A stretch of DNA of 32,532 nt, from assembly GCA_026126105.1 (NCBI GenBank), contig JAHCJV010000070.1:1-32532 (forward strand), written 5' to 3'. Below are positions 32,409 through 32,532 of the stretch, piece by piece (the first letter of the stretch is position 1; every line of letters begins with the position of its first letter). The notes under the pieces were generated by a model. The model saw nothing but the letters and a program-made list of their open reading frames with translations, searched no databases and had not been told where the DNA came from. A program made the position numbers and the translations under genes. The DNA is from Enhydrobacter sp. (GTDB lineage: Bacteria; Pseudomonadota; Alphaproteobacteria; Reyranellales; Reyranellaceae).

Positions 32409-32532
32409 ATGGACGCTCTGACGCGCGCCGTAAACGCAATCGATTCGATTAACCGTGGGGTCGGTCGGGTCGTGGCCTGGCTGACCCTGGCGACGGTGCT
32501 GGTGTGCGGAGCGGTGGTGCTTCTGCGCTACG
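32409..32532 (+). CDS. TRAP transporter small permease (DctQ type), second copy, cut by window edge
   Basis: The first 41 residues (MDALTRAVNAIDSINRGVGR and onward to VVLLRY) equal those of the dctQ at 30090 except at positions 3 and 5. At DNA level I count 14 differences in 124 bases, 12 of them silent, so both copies seem to be kept by selection. GGGAGGGG (32395-32402) lies 6 bases before the ATG. The rest of the gene, and perhaps a second dctM, lies outside the window. Confidence 0.88.
   Translation, partial: MDALTRAVNAIDSINRGVGRVVAWLTLATVLVCGAVVLLRY

Larger units (their letters stand above)
32241..32532 (+). repeat. Second copy of a tandem duplication (antiporter 3' part, leader and dctQ)
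   Basis: The segment repeats 29653-30213 in shortened form: antiporter relic, leader with the same hairpin and ribosome site, and the beginning of dctQ. Between antiporter relic and leader about 250 bases of the first copy are missing or unrecognisable. The copy continues past the window edge. Confidence 0.8.

Noticed and set aside
1..32532. CRISPR arrays, tRNA/rRNA genes, insertion sequences, phage genes, toxin-antitoxin or defence systems
   Set aside because: Looked for by eye in gene gaps and protein content; none found.

Overview
The window is GC-rich chromosomal DNA from an alphaproteobacterium. The main evidence is the gene order trpG-trpD-trpC-moaC-moeA-lexA next to comEC, gltX and gltA, and a GTTC-N7-GTTC operator in front of lexA, which is the alphaproteobacterial type of SOS box. 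The many solute-binding proteins, DMT exporters and TRAP genes fit a soil or root-associated Hyphomicrobiales- or Rhodospirillales-like bacterium; the genus cannot be decided from this sequence.

Left part (1-14202): the conserved housekeeping block. gltA (citrate synthase, cut by the left edge), a DMT-family exporter and gltX run leftwards; comEC diverges from gltX. Between comEC and lexA lies an accessory insert: an ABC family 5 solute-binding protein pointing right, then a class II aldolase and a TctC-type binding protein pointing left. Beyond it lexA, moeA, moaC, trpC, trpD and trpG all point left, with 4-base overlaps at trpD/trpC and trpC/moaC. A small heavy-metal-associated (CxxC) protein gene sits on the opposite strand between trpD and trpG.

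Middle part (14243-22922): a CLC chloride channel/transporter with CBS domains, a secreted conserved protein of unknown function and a second DMT transporter form a rightward run. It is followed by a badly decayed serine carboxypeptidase (peptidase S10) pseudogene on the opposite strand, a large acyl-CoA ligase (ADP-forming)/GNAT acetyltransferase fusion, and a divergent polysaccharide deacetylase.

Right part (23072-32532): a 1183-residue secreted protein with six Calx-beta repeats and three blocks of RTX calcium-binding nonapeptides, a gamma-glutamyltransferase family enzyme, a NhaD/CitMHS-like sodium:proton antiporter and the two membrane subunits of a TRAP transporter (dctQ, dctM). Immediately after dctM a short relic of the antiporter gene and the start of a second, nearly identical dctQ appear, so the antiporter-TRAP region has been tandemly duplicated and one copy partly deleted. 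The second copy runs off the right edge.

Functionally the window combines central metabolism and tryptophan/molybdenum cofactor synthesis with SOS control, and an accessory transport and secretion region. No tRNA, rRNA, CRISPR array, insertion sequence or phage gene was seen. Apart from the pseudogene there is no gene-free stretch longer than 300 bases.
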